The notes below the pieces were generated by a model that was not told the origin of the DNA, made no database searches, and saw nothing but the letters and a program-made list of their open reading frames with translations. Positions 1-7,631 of a DNA stretch of 64,000 nt are shown here, piece after piece; the first letter of the stretch is position 1; each line of letters begins with the position of its first letter. The DNA is from CAIVVT01 sp963757265 (GTDB taxonomy: Bacteria > Acidobacteriota > Terriglobia > Bryobacterales > Bryobacteraceae), in assembly GCA_963757265.1 (NCBI GenBank), contig CAVWRA010000012.1, positions 558,001 through 622,000 on the forward strand, in the 5' to 3' direction. Position numbers and translations under genes: made by a program.

Positions 1-2389
1 CGCCCGTGGCGGTGAGATACATCATGCCCCAGGAGGCCCGGATCACGGTCTTGTTGTTGAGCGAGTAAGCGGCCCCCAGGCGCGGAGCGAACTGCCAGGG
101 ATGGTACTTGATCGCGGTGCGGCCGGGACATGCCGGGGTCTCGACGTAACACCCCGCGCCGCTGGGCATTGCCCCCGCCGTTACCCAACTGGGAGTCGGG
201 ACTGATGCGATCTGGGCTGCGGTCAGGCCTGCTGCCTGCAGCGAGCCCGTCCAGCTATAGCCGGCGGGGAGGGGCCAGGCGCTGGGAGCGTTCGGATTCC
301 AGGCGTAGCTGTTGTTGTAGCGCTCGCTGATGGGCGACTCCACGTCCCAGCGAAGGCCCAGGTTCAGGGTCAACCTCTTGCTCACCTTGAAGTCGTCCTG
401 GATGTAGGAGGCATAGTAGTTCTGCTCGTTGGTCAGTTCCAGTAGCGATTTCTGACCTCCGCTGTTCGGAATGCCGAGCAGCCAATCGCCCCACGTATTC
501 GCAAAGCTGCCGGGAGTGCTCCACAGGGTGCTGCCGTCACGGTTGTCGTCGGTCTGGTCGGTGGCCCAGCCCTGGTACATGAGGTCGGAGTAGAGCAATT
601 CCCAGTGATTATCGAACATTTTTCTGACATCGACGCCCATCTTGAACGTGTGCCGACCCCAGATTTTCGTCACGGAGGATACGAAATCGTAAGTGGTTTG
701 GGTGTCCAGACTCTGGACATCCTGACCTCCGCTCTGCTGGTTGCCGACGGGATCGCCCCAGCCGTCCATATTCGACGACCAGACGCGGAAGTCAACTCCC
801 AACGGGACGCCTTGAGTCAGTTGGTTGAAGAGCGGGTCGAGCGGAGTGCTCGACTCGTTGGCCGGGAAGTTATATATGCTGCGATTGGGATTGTGCATCA
901 CCGAGGCGTGCGCTTCCACAATCGTGGTCGGCGTCGCCGTCCAGGTCCAGCCCAGCGATCCAGTGAAGCCTGCCCCCCTGAGCTGCTGGTTGCCCGGACT
1001 GATCGCGGAATAATAGTTTGAATTCGCCATATCGTAGTGATCGTGATAAAAGCGCAGAGTGAGGCGCTGATTGTCGGTGAGGTTGTGGTCCATCCGGACA
1101 TCCCAACGGTTTTCGTTCGTGGGAGCGCTCTGGAACCCGAGCCACGCGTCCTGCTGGGAATTGCCCGGAGCCGAGGGGTTGTTCGGCGCGGGCTGATAGT
1201 TGTCTATCAGCGTGGCCAGCGGGTTGATCCGCGCCGCCGGTATCACCTGGCCGTTGTCGGGGAACAGCGTAGCCTTGAGCAGGATGCCGCCTGAGAGCGT
1301 AGTGTCGCCCAGCGGATCGTACATCTGCGGGCCGGCCCCTTGGGAGACCAGCGTCGTCAGGTTGCCGACGCGATCGTTCGCCGACGCCGACATGGCAAAT
1401 ACGGGATTCCCGGCCGAGCGCGTCTTTACTCCGTCAAAGTTGAAGTAGAAGAACGTCTTGTTCTTCCCATTGTAAAGTTTCGGCAGAATGACCGGACCGC
1501 CGATCGCCCCGCCGTAATCGTTATTGTGGAACCCCAGCCGCGGGGCCTTCTTGCCCGGCACGTAGGGCGATTCGTTGTTCGCTTCCCAGGTGTTGGCGTC
1601 GAGCAACTGATTCTTGAAATACTCGAATCCCTGCCCGTGCAACCCGTTCGTGCCGCCCCTCGTGGCCAGTGTGACGAGCCCGCCGGAAACGCGGCCGTAC
1701 TCGGCCGGGATGCCGTTGGTGATCACCTTGAACTCGTCCACCTGCTCCATCGTGGGCGTGCCAGCGGCGTATACCGCATGGAACTTGCCCCCATCCATCG
1801 AGTTGCCGTCCACCAGCACGTCCATGCCCTGCATGCGGCCGCCGTTGATACGAACGTCGCTGCCCGGCCCGCCCACCGGGTTACTCGAATTGGCGCTCCC
1901 GGAGATGTCACCCGTCAGGCGCAGCAGGTTGAGCGGGTCGCGATCGAGCTGCGGTACGTTGTTGACCGCCAGCGCGTTGATGACTTCGCCCATCTGCGCG
2001 TCCTGTGTGCGCAGCAGCGGCGCTTCGCCCGTGACCGAGACGCTTTCGGTGATCGAGCCCACCTCCAACGCCAAATCCAAAGTGACCTTGCCGGCCACCT
2101 CCAGGACGAGGCCCTTGCGCGACAAGGTCTTGAACCCCTTGACCGCGACGTCAACCTCATAATTGCCCGGCGGCACCTGAACGATGATGAAATCGCCGGT
2201 GCCTGATGTGACTGCCTTGAACTTCTGACCGGTATCGATATTCAGCGCCGTAACGTCCGCCTGGGCGATTCGCCCGCCAGTGGCGTCCGAAACCGTTCCG
2301 GCAAAAGTACCTGTTGTTGACTGCCCCAGTATTGTGGCGAAGCTGCCAATCAATACGATAAGAAATAGTAGCGTGACTAACCTGCGCAC
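1..2389 (-). CDS. Oar-like TonB-dependent receptor, 3' end outside window
   Basis: Outer-membrane receptor of the Oar/CarbopepD_reg type. The reading frame is open on the minus strand from a GTG at 2389 to the window edge, about 796 codons. An AAAGGAG ribosome site lies 6 bases before the GTG. The protein opens with a signal peptide (MRRLVTLLFLIVLIGSF), then a carboxypeptidase-regulatory-like beta-sandwich (TGTFAGTVSDATGG; PPGNYEVDV), a plug-like segment (VRINGGRMQGMDVLVDGNS; EYGRVSGGLV) and repeated aromatic barrel strands with NLGLRWDVESP near the edge. Such Acidobacteriota receptors are thought to import oligosaccharides or other polymers; the substrate cannot be read here. A SorC-type regulator gene lies upstream on the same strand, and a palindrome shared by both promoters suggests that it controls this gene. 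The C-terminus is not seen. Confidence 0.93.
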   Translation of the reverse strand, partial: MRRLVTLLFLIVLIGSFATILGQSTTGTFAGTVSDATGGRIAQADVTALNIDTGQKFKAVTSGTGDFIIVQVPPGNYEVDVAVKGFKTLSRKGLVLEVAGKVTLDLALEVGSITESVSVTGEAPLLRTQDAQMGEVINALAVNNVPQLDRDPLNLLRLTGDISGSANSSNPVGGPGSDVRINGGRMQGMDVLVDGNSMDGGKFHAVYAAGTPTMEQVDEFKVITNGIPAEYGRVSGGLVTLATRGGTNGLHGQGFEYFKNQLLDANTWEANNESPYVPGKKAPRLGFHNNDYGGAIGGPVILPKLYNGKNKTFFYFNFDGVKTRSAGNPVFAMSASANDRVGNLTTLVSQGAGPQMYDPLGDTTLSGGILLKATLFPDNGQVIPAARINPLATLIDNYQPAPNNPSAPGNSQQDAWLGFQSAPTNENRWDVRMDHNLTDNQRLTLRFYHDHYDMANSNYYSAISPGNQQLRGAGFTGSLGWTWTATPTTIVEAHASVMHNPNRSIYNFPANESSTPLDPLFNQLTQGVPLGVDFRVWSSNMDGWGDPVGNQQSGGQDVQSLDTQTTYDFVSSVTKIWGRHTFKMGVDVRKMFDNHWELLYSDLMYQGWATDQTDDNRDGSTLWSTPGSFANTWGDWLLGIPNSGGQKSLLELTNEQNYYASYIQDDFKVSKRLTLNLGLRWDVESPISERYNNSYAWNPNAPSAWPLPAGYSWTGSLQAAGLTAAQIASVPTPSWVTAGAMPSGAGCYVETPACPGRTAIKYHPWQFAPRLGAAYSLNNKTVIRASWGMMYLTATG

Positions 2390-2512
2390 TCAGAACTCCT
2401 TTCGTGGTCGGCACCCTGTCAAGGTGCACACCTACCCTCTAAAGCGGCTACATGCTCTAGTCGTAGATAGCCTATTGCGGCCTTCCAGCGGTGTCAAGCT
2501 TCTTCTTAATCC

Positions 2513-2526
2513 TGAGCAATTGCTCA
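2513..2526. promoter_or_regulatory. Probable SorC-family operator upstream of the TonB receptor
   Basis: TGAGCAATTGCTCA is a perfect 14-base palindrome. It lies about 124 bases before the GTG of the receptor gene, between that gene and the regulator gene. An almost identical palindrome (TGAGCATTTGCTCA) touches the start of the regulator gene itself at 3585-3598. The pairing of the two sites with the only local DNA-binding sugar regulator makes an operator role likely; this is inference, not shown. Confidence 0.6.
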
Positions 2527-2608
2527 TTCTTTTGTTGTGAGATCGTCCTAAACTTGACCAATTGATGAATAATCTGATCTCAGAAACCGGGCGCAATGGG
2601 CGGTGGCT

Positions 2609-3583
2609 TTAAGGCCTCAGCAAGTACTGCGCCGTGATGTGATCGGTGATCAGAACGTTGACCAGTTTGCCCGACAGCGCGGCTCGAATCGCCTCGCGCT
2701 TGCTAAATCCGCCGGCGACTCCCGCAACGCGGCGGATTGCCTTGATCTCATCCAATGTGAGGCCGATAATTCGCTCGTCGAATTCTGAAAGGAACGCCCG
2801 TCCATCCGCGTCGAAGTATCGCAGATTGATCGAGCCGATCGCACCGTGTGCCTGCAGTTCGTCCAGCGCGGAGGGCTGCATAACCCTCCAGAAATCCTGC
2901 ACCACGACCGAGGCGGAGCGACTCGGTCCAATGCCCACGAAAATCATGTCCGCCGTGCGCGCCATGTCCAGGGTTCGCGCGACATGAGGATCACGCAAGA
3001 AGGAGTCACGGGCTGCCCGCGTGCCGGCGACGGCGGGTGCCGCGAGGAGAACCGGTTCGGCGTTGAGGGCCTGGGAAAGTCGGGTAACTAGTTGCAAGGC
3101 ATACGTTTCTTGTCTCGGATCCCCCAGCCCACCTACACCCTGAATCACTTTCAAATCGTTCGCATCCAAGTGCGAAGCATGCGGCAATGCGTTGACCATC
3201 CCCAGCAGCGAATTGCCCACACTGATGACGATCTTGTCATGCGGCCGGATTGCACGCCTCAGATATTCGGCTGCGCCGGCGCCCAGCTCGCGCGCAATCG
3301 TTCCCTGTGACTCATGGTTGACACTCGTCGTCGTTTCGACCACGATGGCCTCGGCGAGTCCAAACCGCTCCTCGAGGCCCCGCTCCAAGTCAGAGAAAAT
3401 CCCAATGATCGGGTGGACCAGGATCTGCACGACTGCCTGGTCACGCGCTTCCCGCAGAATCCGCTGAACTGTCTGCCTGGATAGACTCAGCCGCTGCGCG
3501 ATCACCCTCTGGTTGAGTCCGTTCTCGTAATAGAGCCGGGCCGCCTTCACTAGCAGTCGTCTTTGGTCTAAGGATCTTAACAT
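2609..3583 (-). CDS. SorC-family sugar-binding transcriptional regulator
   Basis: Predicted cytoplasmic transcription factor of 324 residues, the usual length for SorC/DeoR-type regulators. An N-terminal helix-turn-helix lies at about residues 20-45 (NQRVIAQRLSLSRQTVQRIL). It is followed by the SorC effector-binding domain (about 60-320), which is related to sugar-phosphate isomerases; SVGNSLLGMV and GVGGLGDP are in the positions of its phosphosugar-binding loops. The ligand is probably a phosphorylated sugar, identity unknown. The ATG at 3583 has no good ribosome site, and a TGAGCA-TT-TGCTCA palindrome sits directly in front of it, which suggests autoregulation by blocking initiation. The downstream receptor gene has the matching palindrome. 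Confidence 0.92.
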   Translation of the reverse strand: MLRSLDQRRLLVKAARLYYENGLNQRVIAQRLSLSRQTVQRILREARDQAVVQILVHPIIGIFSDLERGLEERFGLAEAIVVETTTSVNHESQGTIARELGAGAAEYLRRAIRPHDKIVISVGNSLLGMVNALPHASHLDANDLKVIQGVGGLGDPRQETYALQLVTRLSQALNAEPVLLAAPAVAGTRAARDSFLRDPHVARTLDMARTADMIFVGIGPSRSASVVVQDFWRVMQPSALDELQAHGAIGSINLRYFDADGRAFLSEFDERIIGLTLDEIKAIRRVAGVAGGFSKREAIRAALSGKLVNVLITDHITAQYLLRP

Positions 3584-3584
3584 T

Positions 3585-3598
3585 TGAGCATTTGCTCA
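3585..3598. promoter_or_regulatory. Probable autoregulatory operator of the SorC regulator
   Basis: TGAGCATTTGCTCA has perfect 6-base arms around a TT and ends one base from the start codon of the SorC regulator. It differs by one base from the palindrome at 2513-2526 before the TonB receptor. Binding here would cover the ribosome-binding region or the transcription start. The function is inferred from the matched pair and the position. Confidence 0.6.
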
Positions 3599-3693
3599 GC
3601 AATGACCATAGACTCACTGATCGCAGACTGACTTCTATCACGCCTATGCGCTCTGTTGCAAGCTAAATCCTGCTCACAGAGGGGGCTCGCCGG

Positions 3694-4050
3694 ATGCGCC
3701 GTCCTCCCCATCGGCACACGCCACTAATGCTTCGGGAGGATCGTCAACATCCGCGCTCAGGATTGATGGGGCGCTGTGCCACCTTTCACCTGGAGAGCGA
3801 ATTGGCTGGCCTCGCTTGCACGGTTATCCGCTTCGAACTGCTGCGCGAGGGCATCGAGGACTACGAGTACCTGTGGCTGCTGACCTTACTCGGCGACGGG
3901 GCGTTTGCCGACGAAGCCGCGAAGAGCATGGTGGTCAACGTGCGGGCCTTCTCGCGAAACGTGGAGCAGCTTTTCGCGCGGCGCGGAAAGATGACGCGGC
4001 GCATCGAGGAGCTGATGGCTAAGCAGGGCCCGGCCCCCGCACATCCTTGA
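3694..4050 (+). pseudogene. C-terminal remnant of a DUF4091 (GH123-like) protein
   Basis: The second half of this short open frame (from about 3820) reads IRFELLREGIEDYEYLWLL, the hallmark C-terminal helix of DUF4091/GH123-like glycosidases, proteins that are normally 500 residues or more. Nothing upstream encodes the catalytic barrel; the first 40 residues look like random translation. It is best read as a decayed gene end left by a deletion or rearrangement. No function is expected. A second remnant (rhodanese-like) lies on the other side of the following reductase gene, so this stretch appears to be a rearrangement zone. Confidence 0.7.
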
Positions 4051-4143
4051 GGGACTCCCCGGCGAGTCTTCTTCCGCCTGGAGGGAAACACGCGGGCCCC
4101 GCGGTTTGTTCAACTGAGAGAAGAGTCCTCAATCGGAGCAGAT

Positions 4144-5130
4144 ATGAAACACAGAAAACTTGGACGGAACGGCCCGGAAGTGTCGGCGCTCGGGCTCGGC
4201 TGCATGGGCATGTCGGAGTTTTACGGGCAGGCCGACGAAGCGGAGTCGGTTGCCACGATCCAGCAGGCGCTCGCGCTGGGGGTGAACTTCCTCGATACCG
4301 CGGACATGTACGGCGTCGGGAAAAATGAGCAACTGGTCGGGCGCGCATTGCGCGGCTGCCGCGACGGCGTGATCCTGGCGACGAAGTTCGGCAACGTGCG
4401 CGGACCCAACGCCGAATTCCTGAGCGTGAACGGGCGGCCCGAGTACGTGAAGCAGGCCTGCGACGCGAGCCTCGCGCGGTTGGGCGTCGATTACATCGAC
4501 CTCTATTATCAACACCGCGTCGATCCGCAGACGCCGATCGAGGAGACCATCGGCGCCATGGCGGAGCTGGTGCGCGAGGGAAAGGTGAGGCACCTCGGAA
4601 TGTCGGAGGCCGCGCCGGCCACGATCCGGCGCGCGAGCAAGGTCCATCCCATCGCCGCGCTGCAGACCGAGTATTCGCTTTGGGCGCGCGAGCCCGAGGC
4701 CGAGATTCTCGCAACCTGCCGCGAATTGGGCATCGGCTTCGTCCCCTACAGCCCGCTGGGGCGCGGCTTCCTCACCGGGCGCTTCAAGACCCAGGACGAC
4801 ATCCCGCAGGGCGACTGGCGGAACCGGCATCCGCGTTTCATGGGCGAGAACTTCACGCGTAACTTCCGTCTCGCCGAAGCCGTGCGGCAGATGGCGGCGG
4901 AGATTGGTTGTACGCCGGCGCAGCTGGCGCTGGCCTGGGTGCTCGCGCAGGGCGAGGACATCGTCCCGATCCCTGGCACCAAGCACACGCGCTATCTGGA
5001 AGACAATCTCGGCGCGCTGCAGGTTCATTTAACCGGCGAGCATTTGCGCCGCCTGAACGAGGCTTTTCCTGTCGGCGTGACGGCGGGCGAGCGCTACCAC
5101 GAGCAGGGCATGCGGGCCATCAATCTCTAG
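4144..5130 (+). CDS. Aldo/keto reductase
   Basis: Soluble NADPH-dependent oxidoreductase of 328 residues with the full (beta/alpha)8 AKR signature. The catalytic tetrad is visible as Asp51 and Tyr56 (LDTADMYG), Lys81 (LATKFG) and His124 (LYYQHRVD). The C-terminal cofactor stretch is present (VPIPGTKHTRYLEDN). It resembles the broad group acting on aldehydes and sugar-derived carbonyls (AKR13-like), so a role in sugar metabolism would fit its neighbours but the substrate is unknown. It starts at an ATG after a weak ribosome site (CGGAGCAGAT). It stands alone between two gene remnants and is not obviously part of an operon. Confidence 0.93.
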   Translation: MKHRKLGRNGPEVSALGLGCMGMSEFYGQADEAESVATIQQALALGVNFLDTADMYGVGKNEQLVGRALRGCRDGVILATKFGNVRGPNAEFLSVNGRPEYVKQACDASLARLGVDYIDLYYQHRVDPQTPIEETIGAMAELVREGKVRHLGMSEAAPATIRRASKVHPIAALQTEYSLWAREPEAEILATCRELGIGFVPYSPLGRGFLTGRFKTQDDIPQGDWRNRHPRFMGENFTRNFRLAEAVRQMAAEIGCTPAQLALAWVLAQGEDIVPIPGTKHTRYLEDNLGALQVHLTGEHLRRLNEAFPVGVTAGERYHEQGMRAINL

Positions 5131-5155
5131 CGCGAGATTGACCCCATTGCGCGGC

Positions 5156-5278
5156 GGCTACCGGCCGTCGATCGCCGCCCGCATCCTGCGCCAATATGGG
5201 CTCACCAATCTCATCGCGATGGCCGGCGGCCTCGCTGCGTGGGCTGCCGCCAGGCTGCCTGTAATCGTAGAGGTCTAG
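5156..5278 (+). pseudogene. C-terminal remnant of a rhodanese-like domain
   Basis: The frame reads GGYRPSIAARILRQYG and then AMAGGLAAWAAARLP before a TAG. This is the typical last 40 residues of a rhodanese domain (after the active-site loop, GYRSSIAASLL.. then GG..AW). The catalytic cysteine and everything before it are missing, and no start is present. It is interpreted as the tail of a lost gene, possibly a metallo-beta-lactamase/rhodanese fusion. Not expected to be functional. Confidence 0.65.
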
Positions 5279-5353
5279 ACGCGGCAGACCGGATATCAGG
5301 GCCGAGTCGCTCGCCCACGCGGAATCCGTCCGCTGCGTCGCGATTCGCCCGAT

Positions 5354-6217
5354 TCAGGCCAGAGCTTTTCCGTAAAGTGCGAGCAGGCGGCTCCAGGCCT
5401 TCTCAGCCTGCGGCTCGTTGTACACATGCGAATCCGGGGGACACCAGCCGTGCGCGGCGCCGGCGTACACTTCGATTTCCGCCGCCAGGTTCGCCTTGGC
5501 AAACGTCTCTTTGAGAATCGTCTTGTCGTTGGGCGAGCGCGCGTCGTCATTTTCGGCGATCGCGATGAGGAACTGTGCTTTGCTCTGCGCGGCCTGCAGG
5601 TGCGGGCTGTTGGGCGCATCGGTCACTAATCCGCCGCCGTGGAACGAGGCGACCGCTCCCACGCGATCGGGCACGGCGGCCGCGGTGCGAAACGCAATCG
5701 GGCCGCCCATGCAATAACCCTGGGTGCCGATCTTCCGGTCCCTGGCCACGGACTCCTGGCTATCCAGCCACCCGATGAACGCCTTCGCGTCCGTCATCTG
5801 CGTTGTCTCGTTCAACGCGCGCGCCAGCGGAATGAGCTGCGGAATCGGAGTTGCGGCGCCCGCCTCGGCGGTCGGGGCCTTTTTCACGCGGTAGAAGGGA
5901 TTCACCACCAGTACCGCATACCCCGATTCGGCCAGCCGTTTGCCCATCTGGTGGAATGCCGGCCGAAGCCCGAAGATGTCCGGCCAAACGAGAACGCCCG
6001 GAGCTGTGCCGCTCGCCGGATGCACGAAGTAGCAATCCGCGGTGCCGTCCGGCGTCGCTGCGTTTACGTCCGCCTCCCTCACTTCGGCCGCGTTGGCCAC
6101 TCGCGGCAGCAGCATGGCGACGCCCGCGCCCAGCAGGACGCCGAATTGCTTGCGCGTCACCAATCCCCGGGCCTCGTAATGTCGCCGGTCGTTCTCAAAA
6201 TGATCCTGATCGCACAT
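5354..6217 (-). CDS. Dienelactone hydrolase family protein, Tat-like signal
   Basis: Alpha/beta hydrolase of 287 residues. The dienelactone-hydrolase triad is present: Cys169 as nucleophile in the elbow GYCMGG, Asp224 or Asp225 (AENDDARSP) and His256 (AAHGW). Such enzymes open lactones or cleave esters. An N-terminal TRKQFGVLLGAGVAMLL stretch with a cut near ANAAE suggests export, possibly by the Tat route with an RK variant of the twin arginine. A longer open frame begins at 6433, but AAGGAGAGAGC directly before the ATG at 6217 decides the start. The gene is divergent from the cyclodeaminase homologue. Substrate unknown. Confidence 0.88.
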   Translation of the reverse strand: MCDQDHFENDRRHYEARGLVTRKQFGVLLGAGVAMLLPRVANAAEVREADVNAATPDGTADCYFVHPASGTAPGVLVWPDIFGLRPAFHQMGKRLAESGYAVLVVNPFYRVKKAPTAEAGAATPIPQLIPLARALNETTQMTDAKAFIGWLDSQESVARDRKIGTQGYCMGGPIAFRTAAAVPDRVGAVASFHGGGLVTDAPNSPHLQAAQSKAQFLIAIAENDDARSPNDKTILKETFAKANLAAEIEVYAGAAHGWCPPDSHVYNEPQAEKAWSRLLALYGKALA

Positions 6218-6557
6218 GCTCTCTCCTTGTCGCCCTCTGGGTGCGAAGCGCATCAGTATTAGCTGATTATTCTCACCCCTCGATGGTTTCAACGGGCGCC
6301 GGCTTTGGCATCGGGTTGGCGTGTTTCCTGAATGGGGGACCTCCGCAATTCGCCCGCAATCGACGTGGCCGGAAACCGCGCCAATCGGGGCGAATAGTTG
6401 GCAAACCGTACCAGGCCGAACTCCACCCTCCAAGTCGGTTGCTCGCGGAAAGGGATCCGCTGGGCCGCGCCCTGACAGTTATTAACCGCATCACGTGCCA
6501 CGGGTTCGTGGCGTGGTCCCGGTGGCGGCGCTGGCGCGGCGATCTTATTCTAAGACG
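6218..6557. other. Divergent intergenic region, no gene seen
   Basis: About 340 bases between the divergent hydrolase and cyclodeaminase-like genes. Open frames crossing it are extensions of their neighbours or shadows. It must hold both promoters, but no convincing -35/-10 pair or operator was recognised. Confidence 0.4.
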
Positions 6558-7508
6558 ATGCCGATTCGATTCATTGATGACGAGGAGGTCGCCCGCCGCC
6601 TCACCTATGACGTGTGCATTCCGATCGTTCGTGATGCCATGGTGGCCCTCTCTCTCGGCCAGACCAAGCAGCTTTTGCGATCGATTCTGGAACTGTCCGC
6701 GGGCCGCTTGTTCGGCATCATGCCCGGCGCACTCGGCGCCCATGCGGCGTTCGGTGCCAAGCTGATCGCGGTCTTTCAGGCGGATTCTGCGCCCGACCGA
6801 CCGTCCCACCAGGGCGTGGTCGTTCTGTTCGACCCGCACAGTGGTGCGCCGGTCTGTATAGTCGACGCCGCTGCAATCACCGCCATCCGGACGGCAGCCG
6901 CCAGCGCCGTGGCCACCGCCGCTCTGGCGCGGCCTGACGCCAGCCGTCTGGCCATCATAGGCTGCGGCCTGCAGGCCGCCACTCACGCCCGCGCCATCGC
7001 CCAGGTCCGCCGCCTGGAATCCATCGTAGTGTGGGGCCGCTCGCTCCAGCGGGCACGCGCCTTCCTCCAGCGCATGCACGCTGAATTCGCCTTCCCGTTG
7101 AGCGCCGCCGCTAGCGCCGAGGAGGCCGCTGGCCAGGCCGATATCGTCTGCACCGTGACCTCGGCCCAGGAGCCGGTCGTAAAGGGCGCATGGATCGCGC
7201 CGGGTACGCACCTGAATCTGGTCGGTTCCAGCTATGCCGGCCCGGCGGAAGTTGACAATGACCTGGTGGTCCGCTCGCGGTTTATCGCCGACAGTCGCGA
7301 AGGCATCCTCCGGCAGGGGGCCGAGTTCCTGCGTGCCAAACAAGCCGGGCTGGTCGGCGATGACCATATCGTTGCCGAAATCGGACAGGTGCTCGCGGGC
7401 CAGATCGAAGGCCGGCGTTCGGCCGGCGAAATTACCGTTTATAAGTCCATCGGCCACGTGGTCCAAGATCTGGCCGCCGCCTGGACCCTCTACTCGCAAC
7501 CCGAGTAG
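6558..7508 (+). CDS. Ornithine cyclodeaminase/mu-crystallin family protein
   Basis: Cytoplasmic NAD(P)-binding protein of 316 residues. The mu-crystallin fold is clear: an N-terminal dimerisation part (FIDDEEVARRL), the substrate region (MPGALGAHAAFGAKLI; AAITAIRTAAASAVAT) and a Rossmann fold with the nucleotide loop IIGCGLQAATHARA. Family members deaminate ornithine to proline, reduce cyclic imines or act as alanine/ketimine reductases, so the reaction is not fixed. The open frame reaches back to 6495, but homologues begin at the MPIRFID start, chosen here at 6558 despite a weak ribosome site. A strong hairpin lies just after the stop. Confidence 0.9.
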   Translation: MPIRFIDDEEVARRLTYDVCIPIVRDAMVALSLGQTKQLLRSILELSAGRLFGIMPGALGAHAAFGAKLIAVFQADSAPDRPSHQGVVVLFDPHSGAPVCIVDAAAITAIRTAAASAVATAALARPDASRLAIIGCGLQAATHARAIAQVRRLESIVVWGRSLQRARAFLQRMHAEFAFPLSAAASAEEAAGQADIVCTVTSAQEPVVKGAWIAPGTHLNLVGSSYAGPAEVDNDLVVRSRFIADSREGILRQGAEFLRAKQAGLVGDDHIVAEIGQVLAGQIEGRRSAGEITVYKSIGHVVQDLAAAWTLYSQPE

Positions 7509-7513
7509 CTCCC

Positions 7514-7563
7514 CTCCTTGCAGAGCCGCGACTGCAAGGAGCGGCGCGTGACGGAGCCGCGAC
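7514..7563. repeat. Hairpin plus dispersed intergenic repeat units
   Basis: CTCCTTGCAG and CTGCAAGGAG form a perfect 10-base-pair stem with an 8-base loop (7514-7541), six bases after the stop of the cyclodeaminase homologue. The loop and right arm continue into a second unit with TGACGGAGCCGCGAC (7549-7563), an exact match to 25696-25710 inside the MITE-like element there. The hairpin may serve as a terminator for the two convergent genes, although no T-run follows. Confidence 0.6.
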
Positions 7564-7631
7564 CGGGAGACGGTTGCGCTAACGATTTCTTTGCGAGAAG
7601 CCCCTAGGATTGACGTTCCGGTGCACAGGGT

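Noticed and set aside
1340..2206. A plus-strand open frame of 288 codons
   Set aside because: Antisense shadow of the partial TonB receptor, whose minus-strand frame has a signal peptide, ribosome site and plug motifs.
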